64,000 nucleotides of DNA from CAVPMW01 sp963706515. Its GTDB lineage: Bacteria; Chloroflexota; Anaerolineae; Anaerolineales; UBA4823. Below, in pieces: positions 1-8,961 of this stretch (position 1 is its first letter; the number at the start of each line of letters is the position of its first letter). The position numbers and the translations under genes are program-made. The notes beneath the pieces are model-generated. The model saw only the letters and a program-made list of their open reading frames with translations. It ran no database searches and was not told the origin of the DNA. The stretch covers positions 1 through 64,000 of the forward strand of contig CAVPMW010000022.1 of NCBI GenBank assembly GCA_963706515.1, given 5' to 3'.

Positions 1-8
1 AGATTTTA

Positions 9-44
9 ACTAATAATATTAGTATTATAACTAATAATATTAGT
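9..44. promoter_or_regulatory. Two tandem 15-bp palindromic operators
   Basis: The perfect palindrome ACTAATAATATTAGT occurs at 9-23 and again at 30-44, with a centre-to-centre distance of 21 bp (two helical turns). The second copy extends to 17 bp. Paired identical odd-length palindromes in an AT-rich intergenic stretch are typical of operators for dimeric TetR or MarR type repressors. The regulated gene could be the serine hydrolase to the right or a divergent gene beyond the left edge; no regulator gene is in the window. Confidence 0.6.
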
Positions 45-196
45 TTTGTCAAGGGATTTTACTGTGCCGGTTGCCTTTATATACCTGAGCCCTCCAGACA
101 TTATTTTGGTTGGAGCCCGCGCAGTTCGGATGTAAAATAGTAACGTCAAAAGATCTACTGGTATCGATACGCTCTATGCCGTTGCAAGAGGGTGAG

Positions 197-1312
197 ATGG
201 GTGAAGTGCAGGACACGGGCATTAGCTCTCAGGCGAACGACTCCCAGCCAGCCTGGATTCCAGCCGTGAAGGCGATTGCAGAGCCGCTGATCTCAGATGG
301 AGTTCTTCCAGGCTTGATCGTCCGGGTTGAGCCGGATGCCGGCGCACCAGAAGTTCTCTGCCTGGGCAGCGATTGGGATGGACAGCCCCTGGAAGAAGGG
401 ACGCTGTTCCCCGTGGCTTCGATCACCAAGCTGGCGACTGCACTCGCTATCCTTCGTCTGGCAGATATGGGCTTCCTCTCGCTGGACGATCCGTTGGAGC
501 GCTTCCTCCCCGATGCCGCCGCTGCGGTGGACGATGTGACCCCGCGTGCGCTCTTGTGCCATACCAGCGGTCTTCCGGAAGACCTGCCGCGTGGCGCTGC
601 GCCATATACCGCCAGCCTGGATTGGCCGACCCTGGCTCAAGCCTTCCTGGCGACCCCGCTGGCCATCCGGCCCTGGCGCCTGGTGAACTACAGCAATACC
701 GGCTACGCCTTGCTGGCGGTGATCCTCGAGCGTTTGGCTCGCCTGCCCTACCCGCTGGCAATCAGAGAGCTCGTCCTATCTCCACTGGAGATCGACGGCA
801 GCCTGGGGGAGGAGCCTCCCCGGCGACCGGTGCGCATAGCCGGCGATTGGGGGGAGCACCAGGGCACAGCGTTGGAGCCTTACAATTCCCCATTCTGGCG
901 CGCGCTGGGATTGCCTTACGGCGGGCTGGTTACCACGGCGCAGGGAGCGCTGCAGCTCGTCCAGGCTTTTGCCGGCCTTCCGGCAGGATTCCTGCCTGGA
1001 CCACTGCTGCGCGACGCGACCAGCGACCAGACGCGCGGCCTGCCGGCGAACTTTGTAGGATTAATGAGCTGGGCGCCTGGTCCCTGGGGGTTGGGCGTCG
1101 AGCTGCGCGGGGTAAAATCGCCCCACACGGTCACTGCACAAGCCTCCCCAGGCTCTTACGGTCACCTGGGAGCAAGTGGAGCGCAGGCCTGGAAAGATCC
1201 GGCGGTTGGTCTTGCCTGGGCGATCCTGGGACCGCGCACCTTCTATGATTGGTGGCAGCAGCTTACCAGGCTCAGCACGGCTATTTTGACCGCGCCTCGC
1301 CAGGAAGCTTGA
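197..1312 (+). CDS. Serine hydrolase, beta-lactamase class C / DD-peptidase family
   Basis: A 371-residue protein with the penicillin-binding/beta-lactamase fold. Visible motifs are SITK (75-78, nucleophile Ser and Lys), HTSGLP (122-127) and YSN (165-167, the YxN motif). There is no obvious signal peptide. Such proteins are esterases, peptidases or amide hydrolases; the substrate cannot be read from sequence. ATG 197 follows GAGGGTGAG; ATG 176 and TTG 110 are in-frame alternatives without a good ribosome-binding site. It lies downstream of the tandem operators and 27 bp before the next gene, so both may be co-transcribed. Confidence 0.85.
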   Translation: MGEVQDTGISSQANDSQPAWIPAVKAIAEPLISDGVLPGLIVRVEPDAGAPEVLCLGSDWDGQPLEEGTLFPVASITKLATALAILRLADMGFLSLDDPLERFLPDAAAAVDDVTPRALLCHTSGLPEDLPRGAAPYTASLDWPTLAQAFLATPLAIRPWRLVNYSNTGYALLAVILERLARLPYPLAIRELVLSPLEIDGSLGEEPPRRPVRIAGDWGEHQGTALEPYNSPFWRALGLPYGGLVTTAQGALQLVQAFAGLPAGFLPGPLLRDATSDQTRGLPANFVGLMSWAPGPWGLGVELRGVKSPHTVTAQASPGSYGHLGASGAQAWKDPAVGLAWAILGPRTFYDWWQQLTRLSTAILTAPRQEA

Positions 1313-1339
1313 GTGCTGTCATAGGAATAGGAGAAATTT

Positions 1340-2353
1340 ATGGAAGCGCAAATCCAGCTAAAAGCAGATCCACTGCCCTGGTTGATGGAACCTGATCCGC
1401 CGGGTGTTTCCTACCTGGCATTACGTGACTTGCTTGACCGCCCGGAGGGTGATCCTGAGCTGCAGGCTGCCCGTGAAGCTGCGCATACTGAAGGACCGAT
1501 CGCTGCCATCCTCGCCGCGATGGATGAAGCCGGCTATTGGGTCAGACCTGGTCCCGGATATAACCCCAAGTATCGCTCGGCTGTCTGGTCGCTCACTATG
1601 CTCGCCCAGCTTGGGGCGAGCATCCACATGGACCATCGAATTGCCCAGGCGTGCACCTACCTGCTGGAGCATGCTCTCACTCCTCAAGGTCAATTCAGCG
1701 TATCAGGCTCCCCGTCAGGTACGATCGATTGCCTGCAGGGCAACCTGTGCAACGCCCTCCTCGACCTGGGAATCGAGGCTGCCCGCCTGGATAAGGCGTT
1801 CGAGTGGATGGCGCGCAGTATTACCGGTGAGGGAGTTGCACCTATAGATGAGAAGGATGCACCTGTGCGCTATTACGCCTACAAGTGCGGGCCGTTATTC
1901 GCGTGCGGGGTGAACAGTGGGAACCCCTGTGCCTGGGGAGGCGCCAAAGATATGCTGGCTCTCAGCAAGCTGCCCCAAGAGCGGCGTACTCCGCTCATCC
2001 AGAGGGCGATCCAGGCGGGGGTCGAATTTTTCTTCAGCATTGACCCTGCCACCGCGAGATATCCGACCCGTATACCCGGTCGCCCGAGTCCGAACTGGTG
2101 GAAATTCGGTTTTCCGGTATTCTACGTAACCGACCTGCTCCAGGTCGTGGAAGCCTTAGCTCGTTTGGGTTACGGGAGCGACCCGCGCTTGGAAAATGCC
2201 CTGAAAATCGTGCACGATAAGCAGGACCAAAACGGACGCTGGAAGCTGGAGTATGAGTATACGGGGAAGACCTGGGCGGATTTTGGAGCGAAAGGGCAAC
2301 CCAACAAATGGGTCACCCTCAGGGCGATGCGCACCCTTAAATTTTGCTCTTAG
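1340..2353 (+). CDS. Squalene-cyclase-like alpha-barrel protein, function unknown
   Basis: A 337-residue soluble protein whose middle looks like the alpha/alpha barrel of terpene cyclases and prenyltransferases, with repeated helix pairs and a final KQDQNGRW-type QW-like element near residues 294-301. It starts with a WLMEPDPPGVSYLALRDLL segment that I recall from Chloroflexota proteins often mislabelled NifH; nothing here resembles nitrogenase. ATG 1340 is preceded by AGGAG. Two Cys-rich patches (CLQGNLCNALL and CGPLFACGVNSGNPC) are notable and could bind metal. Function is not assigned. Confidence 0.7.
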   Translation: MEAQIQLKADPLPWLMEPDPPGVSYLALRDLLDRPEGDPELQAAREAAHTEGPIAAILAAMDEAGYWVRPGPGYNPKYRSAVWSLTMLAQLGASIHMDHRIAQACTYLLEHALTPQGQFSVSGSPSGTIDCLQGNLCNALLDLGIEAARLDKAFEWMARSITGEGVAPIDEKDAPVRYYAYKCGPLFACGVNSGNPCAWGGAKDMLALSKLPQERRTPLIQRAIQAGVEFFFSIDPATARYPTRIPGRPSPNWWKFGFPVFYVTDLLQVVEALARLGYGSDPRLENALKIVHDKQDQNGRWKLEYEYTGKTWADFGAKGQPNKWVTLRAMRTLKFCS

Positions 2354-2369
2354 CGTTAGAGCCAGCCAA

Positions 2370-2751
2370 TCACGGTTTTAAGTTGGCATGGCAATAAGGA
2401 CAATCTCCGGTTTCCGGACCGGTCCAATTCACGGTCGCCACGCTGATGGGTCCGCCGCATTTAGGACAGGTCGCCGGGAGCCATTTTCCGCGCTGCTCCA
2501 GCAAGCGCCAGATCGCGCTCGGTTTTTTCATTCTGTTCTTTTTGATGCGAGAGATATAACTGGACGATCCCCTGGAACAGGCCGCTGATTGCCGCCAGTA
2601 TCAGGATTCCCGGCCACCACCAACCTTTCCAGAAAAGGATCGCCAGACCGATCATCCAGATAGCTCCCTGTATCTGTTTCCAGGGGAGCGGGAGCTCATC
2701 CTTTTGGTTTTCTTTTATTTCCGTCTCATTTTGTGTATTTTCCGCAGTCAT
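2370..2751 (-). pseudogene. Small membrane protein with C-terminal zinc ribbon, frameshifted
   Basis: The open frame from 2751 encodes a polar N-terminus, two hydrophobic segments (about residues 29-65) and a charged tail, then stops at 2461. Removing one base from the T6 run at 2523-2528 (A6 on the coding strand) opens another frame to a stop at 2370-2372. That adds a zinc ribbon with CPKCGG and CPYCH pairs about 20 residues apart. The intact product is about 126 residues: membrane anchor plus cytosolic zinc ribbon. The homopolymer makes a sequencing error likely. It converges with the preceding gene, the two stop codons being 16 bp apart. Confidence 0.6.
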
Positions 2752-2879
2752 GATCCGATCTCCTTGTGTCTGCTAACCGTGCCGCATCGGTCACGATAAT
2801 TATTGCTTAGGCACTGTAGGCAAAATCACTGTACGTCCATTCTCACGGCTTGTCAAGACCCGCCTGCCAGAAAGGGCGG

Positions 2880-4515
2880 CTATTTCTCCGGATGGGGGGC
2901 AACCTCCTGGTAGTCGCTGTACCCGCCGATATATTCCTTCATTTGCCCATCCTCCAGGGCCCAAATCCGCCCGACGACCTCATCCAGGAAGTAGCGGTCG
3001 TGCGAGATGACCAGCACCGTGCCGAGGAAGTCAGCCAGGGAGTTTTCCAGCACCTCGGCGGAAATGATATCCAGGTTGTTCGTCGGCTCATCCAGCAGCA
3101 AGAAATTAGCTCCGCTGAGGACTAACAATGCCAGCTGCAGGCGGCTGCGCTCGCCGCCCGAAAGCTCTTTTACCTTCTGGCTGACCTGCGGATATGGAAA
3201 CAAGAATCGATTCAGGAAAGATACGGCTGCTGATTCGGAAAGGGGGCTCGCCCGGCGCACGCTGTCGATCAGGGTCATCTCCGGATTCAAGGTTTCGTGC
3301 TCCTGGGCGTAATAACCCATGCGGATGCTCGGTCCGATGGTTATCTCGCCGCGCTCCGGATTATTCCAATCCCAGGATCAGGCGCAGCAGCACAGATTTA
3401 CCCGCACCGTTCGGTCCGATAACCCCAACCCGCTCTCCATGCCGCAGCAGGGCATTGATTCCGCGCAGAACCGGCTGCCCCCCGAAGGATTTCTCCACTC
3501 CGACCAGCTCCAGTACCTTATTCGACCCGCGCCAGCCTTCCAGCTCTAAACTCATGCGCCGGCGCTCCAGCACAGGGCGTTCCATGCGCTCTACCCGCGA
3601 CAGCCGGGCTTCCATTGCGTGAATCCGGCTGGCGAACGCGTCGCTTTCCTGGACCCACAGGCTGTAGCGCTTGAGCGCCATCTCCATGCGCTTTATCTCG
3701 CGCTGTTGGATTTGATAAAGCTGGTCCTGGCGGACCAGCCGTTCCTCCTTCTCAACCAGGTAGGAAGTGTAATCGCCCGTAAATGTCACCAGCCGCCCGT
3801 CTTCGATCTCGGCGATATGGGTTACGGCTGCGTCGAGCAGGTAGCGGTCGTGCGAGATCAGCACCACTGCTCCGGGATACTCACGGATGAGCTGCTCCAG
3901 GAAGGCTTTGCCTTCCAGGTCCAGGTGGTTATCCGGCTCGTCCAGGAGCAGCACGTCGGGGCGGCTGAGCAGCAGGCGAGCCAGGCCGACCAGCTTCTTC
4001 TGGCCTCCGCTCAACTGCCCCAGGGTTTTAGCAAAGTCGCGGTCCCCCAGACCTAACCCGCGCAGGATTTCCTCAACCCTGCCGGGGTAGCTGTCACCGC
4101 CGAGGCGGCGATATTCCTCCAGCAAGCTGGCCTGTTTCTCCAGCATAGAGCTGAGCAAACCAGGGTTGCTGTAAACCTCAGCTTCTGCCATTCTATTCTC
4201 AACCCGCTCCAGAGCCTCGCGCACTTCCTGCCAGCGCGGGTTGCCCGCCAACGCCGCTTCACGCACGACAGCCCGGGGATCCAGCTCAACTTCCTGGGGG
4301 AGATACCCTATGCTGAGACCTTTTGACTTCGAGATCGTCCCTCCAGGCTCAGGCGAATATTCATTCACGATCAGCTTCAGCAAAGAGGATTTACCCGATC
4401 CATTCGCTCCGATGAGACCGATCTTTTGATCGTGCTGGATGCTCCAGTTCAGCCCGCGGAAAATCGCTCGGGCTCCCAGGATCAGGGTTACCTCACTAAA
4501 TTGGATGGCTATCAT
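2880..4515 (-). CDS. ABC-F family ATPase, interrupted by one frameshift
   Basis: Two soluble ABC domains without membrane segments, the layout of ABC-F proteins that act on the ribosome (translation factors or antibiotic protection). Domain 1 (4515 to about 3700) has Walker A GANGSGKSS, signature LSGGQ and LLLDEPDNHLD. A charged linker follows. Domain 2 has GPNGAGKSV, LSGGERSRL and LLLDEPTNNLD. The frame stops at 3361-3363 inside domain 2; dropping one base there gives a continuous protein of about 545 residues ending at 2880. It is divergent from the threonine dehydratase gene. Subfamily is not certain. Confidence 0.85.
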
Positions 4516-4700
4516 GGCGCGATTTGATTAAGAATGCCCAAATCCTTTATTGCCGGGTCATCCGATTTACGCATCCCGATCAGGCAAACCGGCGGTTAAT
4601 CGAGGAAACCTGTAGGCTTAAGATGGGAAATTTCCGGTAATATTGTAACCTGATACGACCAATCCTTTTTTTCTGCTTTTTTATTTCCAGGATGAGACCT

Positions 4701-5681
4701 ATGATCAACCTCGAGGATATCCAGCAAGCCCGCCGCCGGATCGAGCGCTACGTCCGGCGAACACCTATGGAGAGGAACCGGACGCTCAGCCGCCTCCTGG
4801 GGACGAATATCTATCTGAAATACGAATTATTCCAGACGACCGGATCCTTCAAACCGCGAGGTGCGTTCAACCAGATCCTGCAGCTCTCGCCGGCGCAGAG
4901 AGAGAAGGGTCTGGTGGCGGTCAGCGGAGGCAATTTCGCCCAGGGTGTGGCTTACGCCGGACAGACGCTCGGCCTGCGCACCCTGATCTGCATGCCGGAT
5001 TTCACTCCGCAGAATTACCTTACCGCAACCCGGTCATACGGCGCTCAGGTTGAGCTCTTCCCGAGTATTGCAGCTGCTTTCGAGCAGGCGCGTGCTTACC
5101 AGGAGCAAGGCTGGAGCTCACTGCACCCCTTCGATAATCCCAACATGATGGCAGGCAATGGCACCCTTGGCCTGGAATTGCTGGAAGACCTGCCTGAGAT
5201 GACCGACATTTTCATCAGCATCGGCGGTGGCGGGTTGATTTCCGGATTGATCGTGGCGATCAAGGCGCTCAAGCCGGACGTGCGCATCTGGGGTGTAGAG
5301 ACAGAGGGTGCGGATGCTATGGGTCAGGCGCTGAAAGCCGGCAAGGTTGTCGAGGTCCATCCGACGTCCCTGGCCAGGACCCTGGGAGCACCCTATGTAG
5401 CTGAGCAGGCGCTGATCCTCGCCCAGCGACATCTCGCAGGGTATTTGCAGGTTGCGGATCGCGAAGCGTTTGCAGCGCAGATATTCTTGCTGGAGCGAGC
5501 GAAAGTCAATACAGAGCTGGCTGCCTCTTGCACACTGGCTGCGGCGCAGCGCCAGCTGGGTAAATTTGGGGATAAAGACCACGTTGTTTTGCTTTTATGC
5601 GGTGGGAATACTTCCGCAGCTAATTTAATCGACTATTACCAGCAGTTCGGCGATTGGCCGAAAATAACTATGGAAAATTAA
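4701..5681 (+). CDS. PLP-dependent threonine/serine dehydratase family enzyme
   Basis: A fold-type II PLP enzyme of 326 residues. The Schiff-base lysine lies in GSFKPRGAFNQ (about residues 44-54), the substrate/phosphate loop in SGGNFAQG and the PLP-phosphate glycine loop in GGGGLISG. There is no C-terminal ACT domain, so it resembles the short catabolic threonine ammonia-lyases or serine racemase rather than allosteric IlvA. The product would be 2-iminobutanoate from threonine, the substrate of RidA two genes downstream. ATG 4701 is eight bases after AGGA and fits better than ATG 4692. Confidence 0.8.
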   Translation: MINLEDIQQARRRIERYVRRTPMERNRTLSRLLGTNIYLKYELFQTTGSFKPRGAFNQILQLSPAQREKGLVAVSGGNFAQGVAYAGQTLGLRTLICMPDFTPQNYLTATRSYGAQVELFPSIAAAFEQARAYQEQGWSSLHPFDNPNMMAGNGTLGLELLEDLPEMTDIFISIGGGGLISGLIVAIKALKPDVRIWGVETEGADAMGQALKAGKVVEVHPTSLARTLGAPYVAEQALILAQRHLAGYLQVADREAFAAQIFLLERAKVNTELAASCTLAAAQRQLGKFGDKDHVVLLLCGGNTSAANLIDYYQQFGDWPKITMEN

Positions 5682-5842
5682 ACTATAAGACGGCCATCCG
5701 GGATACTGATTAATTCATTAGACTATTGGCGGTTTGCCATGGCCCCCTTCAGGATTTTGGGTTTAGTTATCCCGATCGCCTGCCAATCGACTAAAATAAC
5801 GTGGCATTCTTTATTTGACCCTGGTATGTCGAGAGAGAAAAT

Positions 5843-7081
5843 ATGAGCAATCCACAGTTTAAGGTCTATCGCTACCGTTGGGCGGTCCTGGCTACATTTA
5901 TGTTCATCAACCTGACGATTCAGGTGCTGTGGATCAGCTATGCCTCAATTACGGGACCTGCCGCGCGATATTACGGGGCATCTGACCTGCAGATTGGCTT
6001 GCTGGCAATGTCCTTTATGATCGTATTCATCCCCCTGTCTCTTCCGGTTTCCTGGGTGATCGACACCTATGGATTTCGGATCGCGGTCAGCATCGGCGCC
6101 GCTTTGATGGGAATTTTCGGAATCCTGCGCGGCCTGGTCGGTGATAATTATTCCCTGGTGCTGCTCTGTACGATCGGCATCGCGATCGGCCAGCCATTCT
6201 TATTAAATGCCTGGACAAAGGTCGCTGCTCGCTGGTTCGCGCTGGAGGAGCGCGCCACAGCGGTGGGCCTGGCTACGATTGCCAACCTCCTGGGTACTGC
6301 GCTTGGCCTGATCCTCACGCCTATCCTGATTTTGAGCCTCCCCATCCCTTCGGTCCAACTGATCTACGGCGTCCTGGCAGCGTTTTCTGCGCTGCTTTTC
6401 ATTGCCTTTGCCCGTGAAAAGCCGCTCACCCCGCCTTGCGCGCCTGGGATGGAGGTGCGGGCATTGATGTTTGATGGGCTCAAGCACGCAATCAGGGTCA
6501 AGCAGCTCTGGCTGTTTATAGCAGTGTACTTCATCGGTCTGGGACTTTTCAACGGGCTGACAACCTGGGTGGAAAATATCGTCCGGCCGCGGGGCTTTTC
6601 GCCTACCCAGGCGGGCGTGATCGGTGGGCTGCTTCTGGTCGGGGGAATAATCGGGGCATTCATCCTGTCCAATCTGTCCGATAAGCTGCATAAGAGGCAG
6701 GTATTTCTGTTCCTGGCGGTCCTGGGTTCGATTCCGGGCCTGATCGGGGTCACGTTTGCCAGCCGTTACGGGGTAATATTGCTTTCCGCGTTTTCGCTGG
6801 GCTTCTTCCTGGTCAGCGCCGCCCCAATTGGCTTGCAGTACATCGCAGAAATTACATACCCAACCCCGGAAGGCACCTCGAACGGACTGCTTACATTGTT
6901 CGGTCAAGCATCGGTTGTATTTGTTTTTGTGATGGAAGCCATGCAAAGCCCGGACGGATCATTTACGCCCTCCTTGCTCCTCTCGGCTGGGCTGCTGCTG
7001 TTGTGTGTGTTGATTATCACCCAATTGAGAGATGCGCCCAGCCCGCAGCCTACCCAATTAGATCTCAATGCTGGCGATTGA
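5843..7081 (+). CDS. MFS transporter, FLVCR/CynX-like
   Basis: A 412-residue integral membrane protein with about 12 hydrophobic segments and a central cytoplasmic loop near residues 190-210. The segment GQPFLLNAWTKVAARWF after TM4 resembles the FLVCR-type branch of the major facilitator superfamily. It sits between a threonine dehydratase-like gene and ridA in the same direction, so it may move an amino acid or keto acid, but the substrate cannot be deduced. It lies 161 bp from the upstream gene and about 45 bp from ridA. Confidence 0.8.
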   Translation: MSNPQFKVYRYRWAVLATFMFINLTIQVLWISYASITGPAARYYGASDLQIGLLAMSFMIVFIPLSLPVSWVIDTYGFRIAVSIGAALMGIFGILRGLVGDNYSLVLLCTIGIAIGQPFLLNAWTKVAARWFALEERATAVGLATIANLLGTALGLILTPILILSLPIPSVQLIYGVLAAFSALLFIAFAREKPLTPPCAPGMEVRALMFDGLKHAIRVKQLWLFIAVYFIGLGLFNGLTTWVENIVRPRGFSPTQAGVIGGLLLVGGIIGAFILSNLSDKLHKRQVFLFLAVLGSIPGLIGVTFASRYGVILLSAFSLGFFLVSAAPIGLQYIAEITYPTPEGTSNGLLTLFGQASVVFVFVMEAMQSPDGSFTPSLLLSAGLLLLCVLIITQLRDAPSPQPTQLDLNAGD

Positions 7082-7126
7082 AAATATGGTCAGCAAGTGA
7101 GTACCCCTTATTTAGGAGAGATGAGA

Positions 7127-7510
7127 GTGCCACGCACTGCAATCACAGCTCCGAACGCGGTTACCGTCGGGCCATACTCGCATGCTATCGTCTCCGGCGA
7201 GCTGGTTTATCTTTCCGGGCAGACGCCAATTGACCCTGCCACCGGCAAGCTGGTAGAAGGCGATATTTCTGCCCAGACCGAGCAATGCTTCCGCAACCTG
7301 TTCGCTGTGCTCGCGGCAGGCGGGTTGACTGCAGAGAATGTGGTCAAAGTAAATGTCTACCTGACAAGTATGGCTGATTTTGCTTCGATGAATGCGGTCT
7401 ATGCCCGGCAATTCAACCCACCGTACCCCGCTCGCACAACGATTGGTGTGACAGCGCTGCCATTGGGGGCAATGGTCGAGATCGAGATGCTCGCGCGCCG
7501 GGAAGTATAA
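7127..7510 (+). CDS. ridA: RidA family 2-iminobutanoate/2-iminopropanoate deaminase
   Basis: About 127 residues of the YjgF/YER057c/UK114 family. It has the GPYSHAI start region, YLSGQ, the C-terminal PARTTIG stretch with the conserved Arg that binds the substrate carboxylate, and EIEM near the end. RidA hydrolyses reactive enamine/imine products of PLP dehydratases, and such an enzyme is encoded just upstream. GTG 7127 is chosen because TAGGAG lies eight bases upstream and the protein then begins at the usual place; ATG 7121 and GTG 7097 are alternatives. Confidence 0.88.
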   Translation: MPRTAITAPNAVTVGPYSHAIVSGELVYLSGQTPIDPATGKLVEGDISAQTEQCFRNLFAVLAAGGLTAENVVKVNVYLTSMADFASMNAVYARQFNPPYPARTTIGVTALPLGAMVEIEMLARREV

Positions 7511-7681
7511 CTGGCAGGGAAACCGGCATGTACCTTCCTGACCAGGAGTTGAACGCCCGCTCCAGCTCACCTTATCAATCCGGAAAATCTGCGCAATGGA
7601 TGGCCCTCTGCAGTGTTCAGGCTCTGTCTGCAACCAAAATAGTTTTGGTATACTTTGCAAAATCTTGTTTTGGTGCCAGGT

Positions 7682-8443
7682 ATGCGCATTTTAGCGATCA
7701 TCTCAGGTGAATACGGAGCCAGGCACGTTGCCAATATCCGCCAGCACGGACCTGGAGATTGGGCAATCGAAGTCTGGCAGGCGCCGCGCAGCTTCCCGCT
7801 GGTAATCGACTACCCAGAGGACTACCTACCGGAGAGTTTGCCGCCTGCCGAGCTCATCCTCTCTTTTGCAGAGCACAAAGGCGTGGCTGAGCTGCTGCCA
7901 GACCTGGCCCGGATGGTGGGAGCGCAGGCGGTGCTCGTGGCAGTGGACAATGAAAACTGGCTGCCACGCGGCCTGGCGCGGCAGCTGCGCGGCTGGCTGG
8001 CGGAGATGGGTGTCGCCTGCGCTACGCCTAAGCCGCTGTGCTCGCTGACCGAGCGTGATTTCGGCGTTACCCGCCGCCAGCGAATGGCATATGACAATCC
8101 TTTGATCGCCGAATTTGCCCATTATTTTGGGCAGCCCGAGCTGAAAATCAGCGTCGATCCTGAGACGCGCCTGATCGTCTCGGCGGTCGTGGTGCGCGAC
8201 GCGGTTTGCGGCTGCGCCCGGTACGTCGCCGAGGGGTTAGTGGGTGTTTCAGCGGAGGATGCCGAGGAAAAGGCTGGCTTGCTACACCATCATTATCCTT
8301 GCCTGGCGAGCATGGGAATAGATAGCGACTTTGGCGATACGTTGATGCACGTATCCGGGAATGTTTTGAAAGATAACGTCGGCGAACAGGTCAAGCCGTT
8401 TAAGCGCGTTCAGTACATTGCCCCTGGGACTCGCAGCGAATAA
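7682..8443 (+). CDS. DUF166 family protein
   Basis: A 253-residue soluble protein matching the DUF166 pattern: N-terminal MRILAIISGEYG, a central NPLIAEFAHYFG stretch and a C-terminal Cys cluster RDAVCGCARYVA. Members occur in archaea and some bacteria and have been linked loosely to thymidylate-synthase-like folds; no function is established. ATG 7682 is chosen over the upstream TTG at 7655. A TATACT box at about 7648-7653 could serve as its -10 element, giving a short leader. Confidence 0.7.
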   Translation: MRILAIISGEYGARHVANIRQHGPGDWAIEVWQAPRSFPLVIDYPEDYLPESLPPAELILSFAEHKGVAELLPDLARMVGAQAVLVAVDNENWLPRGLARQLRGWLAEMGVACATPKPLCSLTERDFGVTRRQRMAYDNPLIAEFAHYFGQPELKISVDPETRLIVSAVVVRDAVCGCARYVAEGLVGVSAEDAEEKAGLLHHHYPCLASMGIDSDFGDTLMHVSGNVLKDNVGEQVKPFKRVQYIAPGTRSE

Positions 8444-8961
8444 TCCAATTAGCGTGGAACGCGTTTCCACGTCCCATAATGCGCCCCTTGAAATCTCCAC
8501 CTCCATGCATGGGGAATTTGATTTATATATACATTAGAAATTCTAATTGAAGGACATTCGTCACATTTGTAAAGAGAGCGAAATTGTTATAATCTTTAAC
8601 GCCAATTAGTAATTTCAAAAAAAAATGGTATGGTCCGAGGGCTTGTGGGGGAGCATAACCTTGAGCACGATAAAGAAGGAGGTGGATTCGCAAAGGAGAC
8701 ACTCAAAAGCGATAATCCCTTTTTTTGGGTTTAAGGGATAGCGCTGTTTAAAACGGATCGAATAATCGATCTTCAAATCTAAAACCCATGTCAGAAATGG
8801 ATCAGCCACACAAAACATTCCACCGGTAATGCAGATCCTTTGAAATTATTAATTACTCGCCGGTCCACCCACAGGTGGGTGGAAGAGCCAGGGCAATTTG
8901 GCTGAATTCTATCTGACACCAAATAAAAAAATTCCTGATTAATCAATGGAGGGGATATTCC
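8444..8961. other. 518-bp non-coding region with three palindromes
   Basis: No convincing gene is seen. It contains: a hairpin at 8453-8471 (arms CGTGGAA/TTCCACG) just after the DUF166 stop; a perfect 15-bp palindrome ATTAGAAATTCTAAT at 8533-8547 that could be an operator; a TATAAT box at 8588-8593; and a hairpin at 8864-8883 (arms TCCACCCA/TGGGTGGA). The last two lie upstream of the nucleotidase gene and may form a long 5' leader. A 67-codon reverse ORF at 8615-8818 has no coding character. Confidence 0.4.

Noticed and set aside
373..1248. 291-codon ORF overlapping the serine hydrolase in another frame
   Set aside because: Composition is Arg/Gly/Ala-rich shadow of the GC-rich frame; the other frame holds the SxxK, HTSG and YSN motifs.
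1340..2353. Nitrogenase NifH label for the alpha-barrel protein
   Set aside because: No P-loop GKGGIGKS and no nitrogenase cysteines; the label is a known misannotation.
6203..6946. 247-codon reverse ORF under the MFS gene
   Set aside because: Antisense shadow rich in Arg/Gln/Asp with no hydrophobic core or start context; the plus strand encodes a clear 12-helix carrier.
8615..8818. 67-codon reverse ORF in the 518-bp gap
   Set aside because: No ribosome-binding site, no family resemblance, composition like the AT-rich gap.
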